A DNA stretch of 64,000 nt from Planctomycetota bacterium. GTDB lineage: Bacteria; Planctomycetota; Phycisphaerae; Phycisphaerales; UBA1924. The DNA lies in contig JAUZRR010000004.1 in the NCBI GenBank assembly GCA_030950285.1, positions 1 through 64,000 on the forward strand. Reading direction: 5' to 3'. The translations under genes and the position numbers were made by a program. A model generated the notes under the pieces. It searched no databases. It had not been told where the DNA came from and saw only the letters and a list, made by a program, of their open reading frames with translations. Every line of letters begins with the position of its first letter. Position 1 is the first letter of the stretch. Positions 43,377 through 52,910 of this stretch are shown here, one piece after another.

Positions 43377-46300
43377 TCACCGGTTGGATTCGGCCCGAAG
43401 CCGCATCAGAAACCACAAAATAACCGGCACCAGCACCGCGATGTACGCCGCGGCGGGCAGGAGCATGATGCCGAGATGCTTCTTGTGGATCTTTGTCTGA
43501 GTTTGCGGCTGCGGTGCGGTGAGGCCTGCCGGTGATTCGCCAGATCGTGCCAGATCACCCACAGTTGCGGGAACCGGGAACGCGTCCGCCCCGCTGTCGG
43601 TGAGCGAGGCAAGATACGCCACGACGTCGCGTGCCTGCGTTGGCGAAAGCAGCGCCGACATGGGCGGCATCGCGGAGACTTCACCAAACCCCTCGGCCAC
43701 CACCGCGTTGGGATCGACCAGGGACTGCACAAGCGCACGCCGATCCGCCCGGGCTCCGACCGCGGTGAGGTCCGGGCCCGCGGTCCCGATCGCGTCCTCA
43801 CCCCGGACGGTGTGACACCGCGCACACTGCGCCGATTCGTGGTGCAGGAAGACCTCGCGGCCGCGCGCCGCATCGCCGCCCATGGCGAGCAGCGGGGTCT
43901 GAAACCCCGTGGGGCGCTCCGGCTCCCACGAGACCACGTGTTCTGTTGCGTCGAGGGAATGACCGCCCGCCTCTCGGGCCGTTTCAAAGACGTCGAGGGC
44001 GATCTCGGCATCGAGAGTTCCTGTTGCGAGATCGGCTGCCAGCGCTTCGAGGTGTTCGCGTGAGGTGGTTTCATCGAGCGCCGCCATCTGCCGCACCGCG
44101 TGCTGCCGTTCGATCAGTTCTCCGGCCTGCACCGCCTCGGCGTACGCCCCCGCGCCCGCTCTGGTGTCCACGCCGGCGAGCAGTTCCCGCGCGCGCATCC
44201 GGAGCGCGGGTGTGGTGGAAACAGCCTCGGCGCCGAGCACCACGCCGCACGCTTCTTCCAATGCCTCAGGCTCGAGGCTCGCGAGTTGTTCGAGCGTCAC
44301 GATCCGCAGGCTCTCGCCCTTGGACCCATCGGCAAGGAGTGCCAACGCCGAGGGGAGGTCGATATCGAGCCTGTATTTCGCACCGACCGCCTCGGCGAGT
44401 TCGAGCAAGCCCTGGTTGTCAGCCGCTGCCTCGGTAATGGCGGCAAGCGAACCGAGCACCGCCCGCCTCGCGTCGTCGGTGGAACGCGCGGGCAGGTCCA
44501 CCCAGTCGCCCCACACTCCCTCGCGTTTCAGAGGCGCGTCCCAGTCGCGCAGGCGTTCCAGTGCGAGCACGCGCCACTCGGCGGGCGCGGTTCGGTTGGC
44601 CGCAAACTGCGCAAGTTGCTCGGCGTTGTCGAGTCGGCCGAGGTAGACGTTTGCCTCGATCGCCCGCCGCAAGTACGGCTCGGTCAGCAATGCTGCGGGG
44701 ATCTCACTCCCGATCTTTTCTGCCAGCGCCGGCATCCCGGTTGCGAGGTACTGGTCGTACACCGCCCGCACCGCTTCGATCGCCACCCCGGGGTCGGCGT
44801 CACTCATAAAGGGCACAACACCCGGGGCTGCCATCTGCCGCAGCGCGATCACCGCGCCGAGCCTAGCCGCCCGCCCGCGTCCTTGCACCGCGTCGATCAA
44901 GGCGTCGGGCTCTTCGAGCAACGCCAGGCCGTAGGTCAGCCCGTGCCGGAGGTAGACGTCGTTGTCGTTGTTGGATTCGAGCGCATCGAGGATCGCGGGG
45001 ATCGCGGCGACATCACCTGCTTTGCCGAGCGAGACCGCCGCCGCAGCGCGGACAGCCAGTGATGGATCAGTCAGCGCAGCGCGGTAGCTCTCGTTCGCAC
45101 CGAGTCGAAGGTCGCCGAGCGTTCGGATCGCCGCGAGCCTGATCTGCTCTTCTGGGTCCGCAAGCAACGAGCCGAGACTCGCAGCCGCGGCGGGGGACTC
45201 TCTGGCAATCTGCCCCACACACCAGACCGCGTGGACCCGCTGCACCAGGTCGGCGTCGTGGTCACCGGCGAGTTGGTGCAGTGCCGGCGCGACGACCTCG
45301 CCCAGCCCGGCGAGCGCATACTGCGCTCCCTGCCGCACTCGTTGGTCTCTGTGCCCCAGCAACGCGAGCAACTCCTCAGCCTCACGATCGGCAAAGCCCT
45401 CAACCAGCAGCGCCCGCACCTCCGCGATCTCGGCCGTGCCGCGCTCATCGGCATGCACGGTTTCGTTGGTGATCGTGAACATATTCCCCTTGTCGTTGGG
45501 CCCCCAGCCCTCACCCCAGTCCGACAAGTACAGCCTTCCGTCCGGCCCCCACATGATGTCCGTCACGGTTGTGCCGCGGTAGTACTCGCCCTTCTCGGTC
45601 AGACGGAACCCTGCGCCGATCGGTGCGGCGCGGAACGAATGCACTGTCGAGCCAGAGCCGTAGAAGTCCACCATCAGGAACGTATCGTCGTAGGCGTGGC
45701 TCTCCCCGGTACCGGGGTAGTACGCGAGCCCCGACGGCCCGGCCCCGACGTGGTCGATCGGGGGCAGGCACCACGCGGGGCGCGAGGCGTCACGCGGATC
45801 GGTCAAGAGTTCCCACATCTTCTCGCGATTCCAAGGCCCGCGCGACGGCAACGACTGCACGTTCTGTCGCCATCCCGAGTCGCTCCCTTCCATGCAGTAG
45901 ACCACCCGGGCGCGGTCCCCCGAGTCGCAGTTGTTGTCGCCGGTGAAGAGGTTTCCGAACTCGTCGAACGCCAGCTCTTGGGGGTTTCGGAGCCCGACCG
46001 CAAAGAGCTCGAGCCCGCTGCCGTCGGGCCAGCACCGGAACACGCCGCCGCGATCGGGGCCGACAAACGTCTCGCCCTCCAGCGATTCGACGTTGTACCC
46101 CCGATCGCCCATCGAGAAATACAGCCGCCCGTCGGGCCCGTTGACAAGCCCGTGGAGGTCGTGGCCGTAGAAACACCACCGCACGCCATAGCCGTAGGAG
46201 ATGCTCTCGCGTTGCTCGGCGACGCCGTCTCCGTCCTCGTCACGGAGCTTCCATACGTTGGGGATGCAGGTGTAGTAGACGCTGCCGTCGCGCCACAACA

Positions 46301-46769
46301 CGCCCGCGCCGATGCCGTCGACCGCGTCGTTGAACGCCCCGGCAAAGATCGTCGAAGTGTCGGCGATGCCGTCGCCGTCGGTGTCGCGCACCAGCCGCAC
46401 GCGGTCTTCGGTGCTGGTGAAGTGGTCGGGCTCGAACGCGCCCTGGTCGATCCACTTCTGGATCAGCGCCCTGCGGTCCTCGACGGTGCGGAGCAGCAGG
46501 TCCTCTTCGACGCCGTTGAGGTGTTCGAGCTGCCGGGTGTCGGTAACCGCTTGCCCCGCCCGGTCGGACTCGGCGATATAGACATTCCCCCACGGATCCA
46601 TGGTGAATGAGACCGGGTTGCGCACCATGCCGGGCTCGGCCCACAGTCGCACCTCGCGCTCGTGGTTGTCTTCGACGAGTTGCTGGGCGTGCGCCCCCAG
46701 AGGCAGCCCGGCTGCGCACACGAGCACCGCGGTTCTGCGTGCCCACTCTGCCGTTCTGAATACTTGCAT
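43377..46769 (-). CDS. Large NHL/HEAT/cytochrome c protein (PVC-type), membrane-anchored
   Basis: 1130 aa. A signal peptide (VLVCAAGLPLGAHAQQ) is followed by a glucose-dehydrogenase-like/NHL beta-propeller (PVSFTMDPWGNVYIAESDRA, DRVRLVRDTDGDGIADTSTI, GLRNPQELAFDEFGNLFTGD, DIMWGPDGRLYLSDWGEGWG). Then come HEAT-like alpha repeats from about residue 470 to 960, a cytochrome c site HHESAQCARCHTVRGEDAIG with its downstream Met-rich SAMPPMSALLSPTQARDVVA, and a C-terminal helix IMLLPAAAYIAVLVPVILWF. This is the architecture known from planctomycete heme-binding dehydrogenase-like proteins; the substrate is unknown. ATG 46769 is supported by GGAGAG and by the signal peptide. CcsBA nearby would mature its heme. 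Confidence 0.85.
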   Translation of the reverse strand: MQVFRTAEWARRTAVLVCAAGLPLGAHAQQLVEDNHEREVRLWAEPGMVRNPVSFTMDPWGNVYIAESDRAGQAVTDTRQLEHLNGVEEDLLLRTVEDRRALIQKWIDQGAFEPDHFTSTEDRVRLVRDTDGDGIADTSTIFAGAFNDAVDGIGAGVLWRDGSVYYTCIPNVWKLRDEDGDGVAEQRESISYGYGVRWCFYGHDLHGLVNGPDGRLYFSMGDRGYNVESLEGETFVGPDRGGVFRCWPDGSGLELFAVGLRNPQELAFDEFGNLFTGDNNCDSGDRARVVYCMEGSDSGWRQNVQSLPSRGPWNREKMWELLTDPRDASRPAWCLPPIDHVGAGPSGLAYYPGTGESHAYDDTFLMVDFYGSGSTVHSFRAAPIGAGFRLTEKGEYYRGTTVTDIMWGPDGRLYLSDWGEGWGPNDKGNMFTITNETVHADERGTAEIAEVRALLVEGFADREAEELLALLGHRDQRVRQGAQYALAGLGEVVAPALHQLAGDHDADLVQRVHAVWCVGQIARESPAAAASLGSLLADPEEQIRLAAIRTLGDLRLGANESYRAALTDPSLAVRAAAAVSLGKAGDVAAIPAILDALESNNDNDVYLRHGLTYGLALLEEPDALIDAVQGRGRAARLGAVIALRQMAAPGVVPFMSDADPGVAIEAVRAVYDQYLATGMPALAEKIGSEIPAALLTEPYLRRAIEANVYLGRLDNAEQLAQFAANRTAPAEWRVLALERLRDWDAPLKREGVWGDWVDLPARSTDDARRAVLGSLAAITEAAADNQGLLELAEAVGAKYRLDIDLPSALALLADGSKGESLRIVTLEQLASLEPEALEEACGVVLGAEAVSTTPALRMRARELLAGVDTRAGAGAYAEAVQAGELIERQHAVRQMAALDETTSREHLEALAADLATGTLDAEIALDVFETAREAGGHSLDATEHVVSWEPERPTGFQTPLLAMGGDAARGREVFLHHESAQCARCHTVRGEDAIGTAGPDLTAVGARADRRALVQSLVDPNAVVAEGFGEVSAMPPMSALLSPTQARDVVAYLASLTDSGADAFPVPATVGDLARSGESPAGLTAPQPQTQTKIHKKHLGIMLLPAAAYIAVLVPVILWFLMRLRAESNR

Positions 46770-46860
46770 CGCGGCTCTCCGTCGGGCGTCTGGTATCCCG
46801 TTGGTGCAGTCTAGAACATCGTGCGTCGAGGTGATTGTTCTGTCAGCTGGTCGCTCTTGT

Positions 46861-46951
46861 CCCCTCGCTTGCGCGAGGGGATCTACTTCTGTGTGTTCGG
46901 CTCTGTCTGTGTGTTCGGGCTTTTTACAGAGCCCCTCGCGCGAGCGAGGGG
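46861..46951. repeat. Paired palindrome element, copy 1
   Basis: The 20-bp palindrome CCCCTCGCTTGCGCGAGGGG (46861-46880) and its inverted partner CCCCTCGCGCGAGCGAGGGG (46932-46951) flank about 50 bp. ACAGAG immediately precedes the second. A related pair lies at 57325-57411. Confidence 0.8.
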
Positions 46952-46989
46952 AAGAGCACGCGCCCGCGTTCTCCCGCTCTGCTGGACGC

Positions 46990-47029
46990 GAAAAAGAAAG
47001 CCCCGCACCGGGCGGTCCCGGTGCGGGGC
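46990..47029 (-). terminator. Terminator of the dockerin-protein gene
   Basis: On the minus strand CCCCGCACCGGGA-CC-GCCCGGTGCGGGG followed by CTTTCTTTTTCG, 33 bp after the stop at 47062. Confidence 0.93.
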
Positions 47030-47061
47030 GGATGGTCAAGCAATCTCGGAGAACAGCGGGC

Positions 47062-49563
47062 TCAGCAGCCGCCGGTCCAGAGGTTCAGGAAGCACAGCAC
47101 GTCCTGCGTGTTGATGTTGCCATCGTTGTTGCAGTCCGCCGACGGGTCGTTTGCGTTCCAGGCGTTGAGGAACGACAGCACGTCCTGGGTGTTCACAGCA
47201 CAGTCGCCGTTGAAGTCACCCGGGCAGAAGCTGTACTGGATCGGCGTCGTGTCGTGGTTGACGTTGTCGGAGGTGTCCACGTCACCGGAGACGGTGATGA
47301 TGACCCCGATGTAGTAGTCATCCTCCGGCATGCAGGGGAGGGTGAGATTGTGGCTGAAGTTCAGCGTCGCACCGGCAGCAAGCGCGCCGTAGCCCCGTGT
47401 GCCGATCAGCGTGTCGAACTCGGTGATCGTCTGGTTTTCCGAGGCGTAGAAGTTGGCGGTAAAGCTGCGGGTGGCGAGGTTGCCGTTGTTGCGGTACTGC
47501 CCGGTCGGGTTGATCGTGTCGCCCGGGTTGTAGGTGCCGTTGGGGACGTTGATGCTGACGACCTCGAGGTCGATGCCCTGCACATTGAGCTGGACGACCC
47601 GGTTGAACTGTCCCTGCCCGCGGAAGCAGTCGTCAAACACGACGGTGTCGGCGTAGGTCCCCAGGCCGAGCCCGTTGGCGTTGCTGTTGACGCTGAGGGT
47701 GACCGAGGTGTTGGCGTAGACCGGGCCGTAGACTTGGCTCGCGTCGAGCCAACTGGGGAGGCTCTCGACCTGGAACGCGGTGCCGACATCGCCGGACGCG
47801 CTCGCGATGGTGTAGACCTGAGCGCTCGGAGTAAACGGCCCGCCGGGAGGGCCGAAGAGGTTCCATGTTCCGCTCGGGGTCACGCTCGAGATGGTGCCCT
47901 GCGGGAAGACGCTGGTTGCCCCGACGTAGGTGTTCCAGCTGTTGACCTCGCCGTACTGGGCGTACAGCCAGACCTTGGCGGGGCGGCCGGGGATGCTGAT
48001 GTTGGCCGAGTAGTCGCCCCAGTCGAGCTGCCCGCCGAAGTAGTCGCCCCAACGGAAGCCGTTGAAGCTGCCGTCGCCGTCGCGGATCTGTGCCGACGAG
48101 CCGCTGAACGTGCCTTGATCGTAGTCGACGAACCGGATCTCGGGCTCGTTGCCCGAGCTGTTGGCGGTCCGTGAGAAGACCCAGAAGTTGCTGCCCGAAT
48201 AGTCGGACGCCGAGCACGGGAACCAGTAGTCAAAGCCGCTGGCTCCGAAGAGGCTCTCAAACTCCAGCCCGTTGCCTACTGAGTCAAACTTGTAGAGCAG
48301 CACGCCCGCGTTGCCGCTGCGGTTGGCGGTCATGCCGGTGAAGGTCTCGATCCCTCCGCCCCCGAGGGTGTCTGTGGTTGCGATCGCTGTCATGAGGCGG
48401 CAATCGATCGTGTCGAGTGAGCCGCCGCTGGGCTGCACCGCGTCCGGCGGGGTGGTGTAGTTGCCCACCACGGTGTCGGTCTTGGTCAGTGTGTTTGCAC
48501 CAAAGGCGTCGCGGACCTTCCAGAAGGTGATCCGGTTGCCCCCGCCGGCGCGCGAGTTGGCGAAATAGGCGTCGATGTTGCCGCTCTCGCTCCACGAGGC
48601 TTGCATTTTGACCGAGCGCGGCGTGTCTGTGGTTGAGCCGTCCGGGTTCGAGAGGTTTGACCATGAGATTCGAGAAGCGGCAACCTGAGCGTAGATCTCC
48701 GCCTTGTCAAAGACGATCAGCCGCGCCCAGCGGAACCCGCCGGAGAACTTGAACATGTTGCCCGAGGCGAACAACTGCGTGTTGCTGTACCCAAGGTCGG
48801 CGTAGTCAAGCCAGCTCGCGTTGCCCGTGCCGGCGTCCTGCACCATGTTGAAGTTGTAGAACCACACGGACGAGCCGGGGAGACCGAAGGGCGTCGAGTC
48901 GCCCGTGACCACGACCACCAGGCTGCTCTTCTGCGGGCTGTTCTCTCTCACATGGTACATCATGACCCAGCGGCCGGCCCACGGATCGAAAATGACCTTG
49001 GGGTCGAACATGAAGTCAGAGATGCCGAGATAGTCGTTGATGTCGCGGCGGAAAAGCTCGGTGCCGCAACTGTCGTAGACCGCGAAGTCGTCGTTGGTCA
49101 CCGCGACCTCGTAGTCGTACCCGCGGGCCAGGTCAGGGTCCGGCGGCGTCAGGCCGTTGGGGCCGATCGCCTCGAATCCCTGCATCACCGGCTGCGCTGC
49201 CGGGCCGGCGAGGTCGTCAGAGAGCGGCGGCCAGTATCCGCTGCCGTCGGGGATCCACGGGGTGTGGTGCGGACGCATCGGACGCCCGGCTTCGCGGTCC
49301 GGCTGCGGGAATGTCCCGTCGGGGAACACGCCGTCGAACGGGATCAGCGTCGGCGCGACCTTTGCTGAGATCTCGAAAATCTGACCGGTCTCGGGGTCCA
49401 CCTCAACCTTGGGGACGACAACCCGATTCAGGGGCTCAAATGTCGGCAGCGCATCTTTCGCTGGCGGCGTCCCCACGGCGGTCTGGCCGAGAGCGGCCGT
49501 GCCGCTCAACGCCAGTCCCAACGCGAAGACGCCGAAAGTCGCTCTTGCAACCAAGCTCTTCAT
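47062..49563 (-). CDS. Secreted protein with C-terminal dockerin-like repeats
   Basis: 833 aa. The signal peptide ends near GTAALGQ. The body is rich in aromatic, Gly and Asn residues and looks like a beta-propeller or beta-sandwich surface protein. A CARDB-like segment (LEVVSINVPNGTYNPGDTIN ... LPCMPEDDYYIGVIITVSGD) precedes the end. The C-terminus has two EF-hand-like dockerin repeats: GDFNGDCAVNTQDVLSFLNA and DCNNDGNINTQDVLCFLNLW. No cohesin gene is in the window. No catalytic motif is seen. It probably has its own promoter in the AT-rich gap upstream and is followed by a strong terminator, so it is likely monocistronic. Confidence 0.8.
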   Translation of the reverse strand: MKSLVARATFGVFALGLALSGTAALGQTAVGTPPAKDALPTFEPLNRVVVPKVEVDPETGQIFEISAKVAPTLIPFDGVFPDGTFPQPDREAGRPMRPHHTPWIPDGSGYWPPLSDDLAGPAAQPVMQGFEAIGPNGLTPPDPDLARGYDYEVAVTNDDFAVYDSCGTELFRRDINDYLGISDFMFDPKVIFDPWAGRWVMMYHVRENSPQKSSLVVVVTGDSTPFGLPGSSVWFYNFNMVQDAGTGNASWLDYADLGYSNTQLFASGNMFKFSGGFRWARLIVFDKAEIYAQVAASRISWSNLSNPDGSTTDTPRSVKMQASWSESGNIDAYFANSRAGGGNRITFWKVRDAFGANTLTKTDTVVGNYTTPPDAVQPSGGSLDTIDCRLMTAIATTDTLGGGGIETFTGMTANRSGNAGVLLYKFDSVGNGLEFESLFGASGFDYWFPCSASDYSGSNFWVFSRTANSSGNEPEIRFVDYDQGTFSGSSAQIRDGDGSFNGFRWGDYFGGQLDWGDYSANISIPGRPAKVWLYAQYGEVNSWNTYVGATSVFPQGTISSVTPSGTWNLFGPPGGPFTPSAQVYTIASASGDVGTAFQVESLPSWLDASQVYGPVYANTSVTLSVNSNANGLGLGTYADTVVFDDCFRGQGQFNRVVQLNVQGIDLEVVSINVPNGTYNPGDTINPTGQYRNNGNLATRSFTANFYASENQTITEFDTLIGTRGYGALAAGATLNFSHNLTLPCMPEDDYYIGVIITVSGDVDTSDNVNHDTTPIQYSFCPGDFNGDCAVNTQDVLSFLNAWNANDPSADCNNDGNINTQDVLCFLNLWTGGC

Positions 49564-49953
49564 GATGTTCGTGCTCCTCTCATATGCACACGTTTGATCA
49601 ATCGGGCGCGCGACACAGCGGCCCGGTGCTCTCAGAAGACATCAACCACTGCCGCGATTTCGCGACAAGGGCAAGTCACCGAAGAAGACAGGCCGACAAT
49701 AGCCAGCCCAACTGTTTGCTATGGGCAAAAACCCGTTGTGGGTATAAATATGTACTGCCAGTCTTGAAGATTTCGCTTCTAGGACTCTCCCTCTCGTACC
49801 TCTCGCCAAGGCGAGAATCCCAGACTACAGCGAAGGCACCTGACACACAAGGATTGATAGACAAATTTGCGCATTTTTACCAGATTCTACAGCGCGGCCA
49901 GGGAAAGAAAGCAGGTGGTTTCTTTGGCACAATGGTCGAGGGGCGCGATGGCT
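49564..49953. other. AT-richer 390-bp intergenic region
   Basis: Noticeably lower in GC than the rest (GGGTATAAATATGTACTGCC around 49740). No gene is supported. On the minus strand TTCAAG and TATACC, 16 bp apart (about 49744-49771), could be the promoter of the dockerin-protein gene. Confidence 0.4.
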
Positions 49954-50514
49954 TCAGGCCGAGCCGACCAGCATGTCGAGTAGCTCCGGGACTCGCTCAC
50001 AGAATGTGGGCATGCCGGGAGTTGTGCTGGGCACAAAGCCGTCGCTAACCGATCGTTTGAGCCACTCCTGCAGGTGGTCGTAGTACCCCGCAGTGTTGAG
50101 CACGCCCATCGGTTTCGGCGCGTCGTGGAGGTGGAGTTGTGCCCAGGTCGCCATCTCGAAGAGTTCGTCAAGTGTACCCAGTCCACCGGGCAGCACCAGG
50201 AACGCCCCCGCCAGTTCCGCCATCCGGGCCTTGCGTTCGAGCATGGTGTCGACCTCGATCATCCGTTGGATGCCTTGGTGGGCGGCCTCTTTCTCGACCA
50301 TCCACGAGGGGATCACGCCGATAACCTCGCCGCCGGCATCGAGCGTCCCGTCGGCGACGGCTCCCATCATCCCCTTGCCCCCGCCGCCATAGACGAGCGT
50401 GATGTGCCGTTCGGCGAGGGCTGCCCCCGTCGCGCGGGCCGCCTCGACGTATTCGGGGCGGCTGCCTGCTGATGAGCCGCAGAAAACGCAGATTGCGCGC
50501 ACAGGTTGGGTCAT
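49954..50514 (-). CDS. LOG-family (TIGR00730) protein
   Basis: 186 aa. Members are nucleoside 5'-monophosphate phosphoribohydrolases (cytokinin-activating in plants) or PPnN-like. Signature: ICVFCGSSAGSRPEY at the start, LVYGGGGKGMMGAVADG, and the active-site motif LVLPGGLGTLDELFEMATWA. Lysine-arginine-rich ERKARMAELAGAF precedes it. The physiological substrate is not known. It begins 3 bp after the stop of the PrpD-family gene, so the two form an operon. Confidence 0.9.
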   Translation of the reverse strand: MTQPVRAICVFCGSSAGSRPEYVEAARATGAALAERHITLVYGGGGKGMMGAVADGTLDAGGEVIGVIPSWMVEKEAAHQGIQRMIEVDTMLERKARMAELAGAFLVLPGGLGTLDELFEMATWAQLHLHDAPKPMGVLNTAGYYDHLQEWLKRSVSDGFVPSTTPGMPTFCERVPELLDMLVGSA

Positions 50515-50517
50515 GGT

Positions 50518-52173
50518 TTAGAACTCCTCGAACCCGCCTCGGGCTTCGTACTCGAAGTCGTGGAGCGTCTGCACCTCGTCGGCGCTCTTGCTGCCGAGGT
50601 TGTTGAACCGGTCGATGATCGGCTTGGGATCATCGAACGCCAGCCCGCCCATGAGCGTGAACTTATGCGCGAGCAGGTCGGCAAAGTCGGCGGTCGTGTT
50701 GCGGGCGTGCCCGGCCGGGTACATCACGAGCCCCGAGTCGAGCGTTGCGTCCGTGTCGTCGGTGATGACCACGCTGGTCGGGATGCCGTCGGGGTAGCGG
50801 CGGTCGTACTCCTCGCCGCCGTGGCTGAACTCGATCCGCTCCATGATCTTCCGAGTCACCGGGTGGAAGACGGCTTCCTTGTTGTAGTCGAGCGGGTCGA
50901 GCATGAGGGCCTTCCAGTCGGTCGGCTTGCCCGAAGCCTTGTTTTTCAGAGCTTTTCGCAGCAGCGTGGCGATGATGTAGGCCATCGAATGGTCGGCGCT
51001 CTGGCGGGTTGTCGGGTTTTTCTTGGCCGGGTCACCGATGATGCCGAAGGCCGGTTCGTACGCCACGATCTCGATCGCCTTGATCTTTGACCCGTCCGCA
51101 GCATCGAGAATGTGCGGATGCTTCTCGATGAGATCGACCACGGCCTGGACAGCCCCCGCGCTCTGGTGCTCATAGAGAGCCAGCTTGATGTGCATGCCCA
51201 TGATGGTGAAGTCGCTGCCCGTGCGTGCAAGCACAAGATCAAAGGGCGAGGCATCCTTCTGCTCGGGGTTGGTCGTGCCCGCGAGGTTGCCCTGCTTGTC
51301 GAGGAGCCCAAAGAACTGCCCCGGCCCCTCGAAGGCGCGGAAGATGGCTTCGGGGTTACGGAAAATGTCGGCAGGCCCCTGGAACCCGGCCATGCTGCGC
51401 TTCACGCTGAGGATGGCAGCTTCGGTGCTGATCGCCGCGCTTGCCCCCTTTGAGTCGGACAACTGCTTGCCCGCGCGGATCGCCCGCCACGGAATGTAGT
51501 GGGCGACGGTCATGCCGATGGCGCTCTCGATCTGTTCAGCTGTCGCGCCGACCATCGCGCCAAAGACGCACGCCGAGGCGATCGCGCCGTGAACCACATG
51601 ATCGATCTTGTAGGTCTTGAGGCTGAAGACCTCGGCAAGTCGCCCCCGGATCTCGTCGTGGAGGACCATGCCGAGGAGGGCGGTTTCGCCGTTGGCGCCG
51701 AGCATCTGGGCAGCCGCGATCGGCACCGCGTAGAAGTCGTTGTGCCCGAACTCGCCGGCGGTGTGTCCGCGTTCGGGGTTGTAGCCGAAGTTTGTGCCGT
51801 TGCTGTCCCACTCGCGGGCGGCTGCGCAGTTTGCGACGATCGCTTTTTCGCTCTTGACGCGGATGTTCGACCCGAGGACGGTCGCGCCGTGGTGTTTGCA
51901 GTTGCCGAGCGCCTTGCCTGAGCAGTCGGCAGGCACCGCGTAGTCGAACGCCTCATTTCGCAGGACATTGGGAGCAACACACCCGAGGCTCAGGGCACTG
52001 ATGCCGGTGAGGCAGGCGTCGGTATAGAACTGGTTGGTCCGCTCGAGCACTGCTGCGTCGGGTTCACCCCGTTTGCCAGCAGTGTCCGACATGAAGTCAA
52101 TGGCATACCGAGCAAGCCCGAGGGCTTGGTTGGTGTCGGCGGGAAGGGTCACAAACTGCGCGTCGCTGGGCAT
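50518..52173 (-). CDS. MmgE/PrpD family protein (2-methylcitrate dehydratase-like)
   Basis: 551 aa. In PrpD this fold dehydrates 2-methylcitrate in propionate degradation. Visible family elements: GATVLGSNIRVKSEKAIVAN, NCAAAREWDSNGTNFGYNPE, HNDFYAVPIAAAQMLGANGE, HGAIASACVFGAMVGATAEQ, RQSADHSMAYIIATLLRKAL and DKHP-like VVDLIEKHPHIL. The prpB and prpC partners are not present, so the true substrate is uncertain. GGAG lies 9 nt before ATG 52173, and TATTCT further upstream could be its -10 box. Confidence 0.85.
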   Translation of the reverse strand: MPSDAQFVTLPADTNQALGLARYAIDFMSDTAGKRGEPDAAVLERTNQFYTDACLTGISALSLGCVAPNVLRNEAFDYAVPADCSGKALGNCKHHGATVLGSNIRVKSEKAIVANCAAAREWDSNGTNFGYNPERGHTAGEFGHNDFYAVPIAAAQMLGANGETALLGMVLHDEIRGRLAEVFSLKTYKIDHVVHGAIASACVFGAMVGATAEQIESAIGMTVAHYIPWRAIRAGKQLSDSKGASAAISTEAAILSVKRSMAGFQGPADIFRNPEAIFRAFEGPGQFFGLLDKQGNLAGTTNPEQKDASPFDLVLARTGSDFTIMGMHIKLALYEHQSAGAVQAVVDLIEKHPHILDAADGSKIKAIEIVAYEPAFGIIGDPAKKNPTTRQSADHSMAYIIATLLRKALKNKASGKPTDWKALMLDPLDYNKEAVFHPVTRKIMERIEFSHGGEEYDRRYPDGIPTSVVITDDTDATLDSGLVMYPAGHARNTTADFADLLAHKFTLMGGLAFDDPKPIIDRFNNLGSKSADEVQTLHDFEYEARGGFEEF

Positions 52174-52251
52174 CGAGGGGTCTCCAAAGTGGGTAGACGC
52201 GAAGAATAGCGCGGATCAGGTCGTCAGGAGTAGGTCTTTGGGGGACGGATA

Positions 52252-52830
52252 TCACTTCCCTCTTGACACCCGACCTGTTCCCTTTGACGCCGGACCTGAG
52301 GCTCTGCGAAGGTCAGGGTGAATCCACAGCGCCAGCGCCGCCCCTTCGTTCCTATGCGCCGCGATGTACTCGACAACCTGGCGGTAGTGCGCCTCATCCC
52401 GGATCCGCACCGGGTGGCAGCGTTGTCCCCAGATGCGCCCGGGCAACTCGTCCCGCACCGCGTGTGATGCAGCCTGCTTTGCCCGCCCGATGGGCTCGCG
52501 CACATTGGTCGTCCCCGCCCGGACCAAGGCATGGACATGAGCACGCGCCACCGCGATGATCCTCGGCGGCCTCTCAATCGCCAAGAGCTTGCAGCCCAGA
52601 GCATCTGCGATTGTCTGGCGCAGGTGCTTTGGGATCTGAACTTCATCGGGGCAGAGATCACGCGCAACGCGGTGTAAGCCCGCGTGCTCTCCGGGTGGTG
52701 GGGGCGACTTGTAGTCGCCAGTCGAGTGGATGCGGTGGTCGTGGTCGCGAAAGCCGCGTGGATCGCCCGGGAGCCAAACGCCCCGGGTCGACCAGATGGC
52801 ATGTACCCAGTTGGACCAGTTGCGTCCCAT
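52252..52830 (-). CDS. REP-associated tyrosine transposase-like protein (Y1/HUH)
   Basis: 192 aa. The HUH pair is visible in IAVARAHVHALVRAG, and the helix with the presumed catalytic Tyr in RIRDEAHYRQVVEYIAAHRN; GRIWGQRCHPVRI is the family's conserved W/H segment. These single-strand nucleases act on REP-type hairpins. The frame stays open to 52887, inside the right inverted repeat, but ATG 52830 is preferred: it starts MGRNWSNWVHAIWSTRGVWL, and TACACT sits 7 nt before it. Both gene ends lie in or near the element's inverted repeats. Whether it is active or domesticated cannot be told. Confidence 0.75.
   Translation of the reverse strand: MGRNWSNWVHAIWSTRGVWLPGDPRGFRDHDHRIHSTGDYKSPPPPGEHAGLHRVARDLCPDEVQIPKHLRQTIADALGCKLLAIERPPRIIAVARAHVHALVRAGTTNVREPIGRAKQAASHAVRDELPGRIWGQRCHPVRIRDEAHYRQVVEYIAAHRNEGAALALWIHPDLRRASGPASKGTGRVSRGK
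52265..52318 (+). repeat. Left inverted repeat of the RAYT unit
   Basis: Contains the direct repeat TTGACACCCGACCTG / TTGACGCCGGACCTG (21-bp period) and the hairpin GACCT/AGGTC. It matches the right end in inverted orientation. Confidence 0.85.
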
Positions 52831-52852
52831 CTCGGGGAGTGTAACGGGATTG

Positions 52853-52910
52853 CCCTGACCTTCGCAGAGCCTCAGGTAAGGCGTCAAGGGAAGAGTTCAG
52901 GTCAGGTGTC
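52853..52910 (-). repeat. Right inverted repeat of the RAYT unit
   Basis: Reverse complement of the left end with a 4-bp length difference in the middle and a two-base change next to the perfect 25-bp core. Confidence 0.85.

Noticed and set aside
46861-46951. Palindrome pair considered as a terminator or the start of a CRISPR array
   Set aside because: Only two units, inverted rather than direct, no T-run and no spacers of constant length; the true terminator is next to it at 46990.
49564-49953. AT-rich gap considered as a small RNA or an integration site
   Set aside because: No stable stem, terminator, tRNA fragment or direct repeat could be identified.
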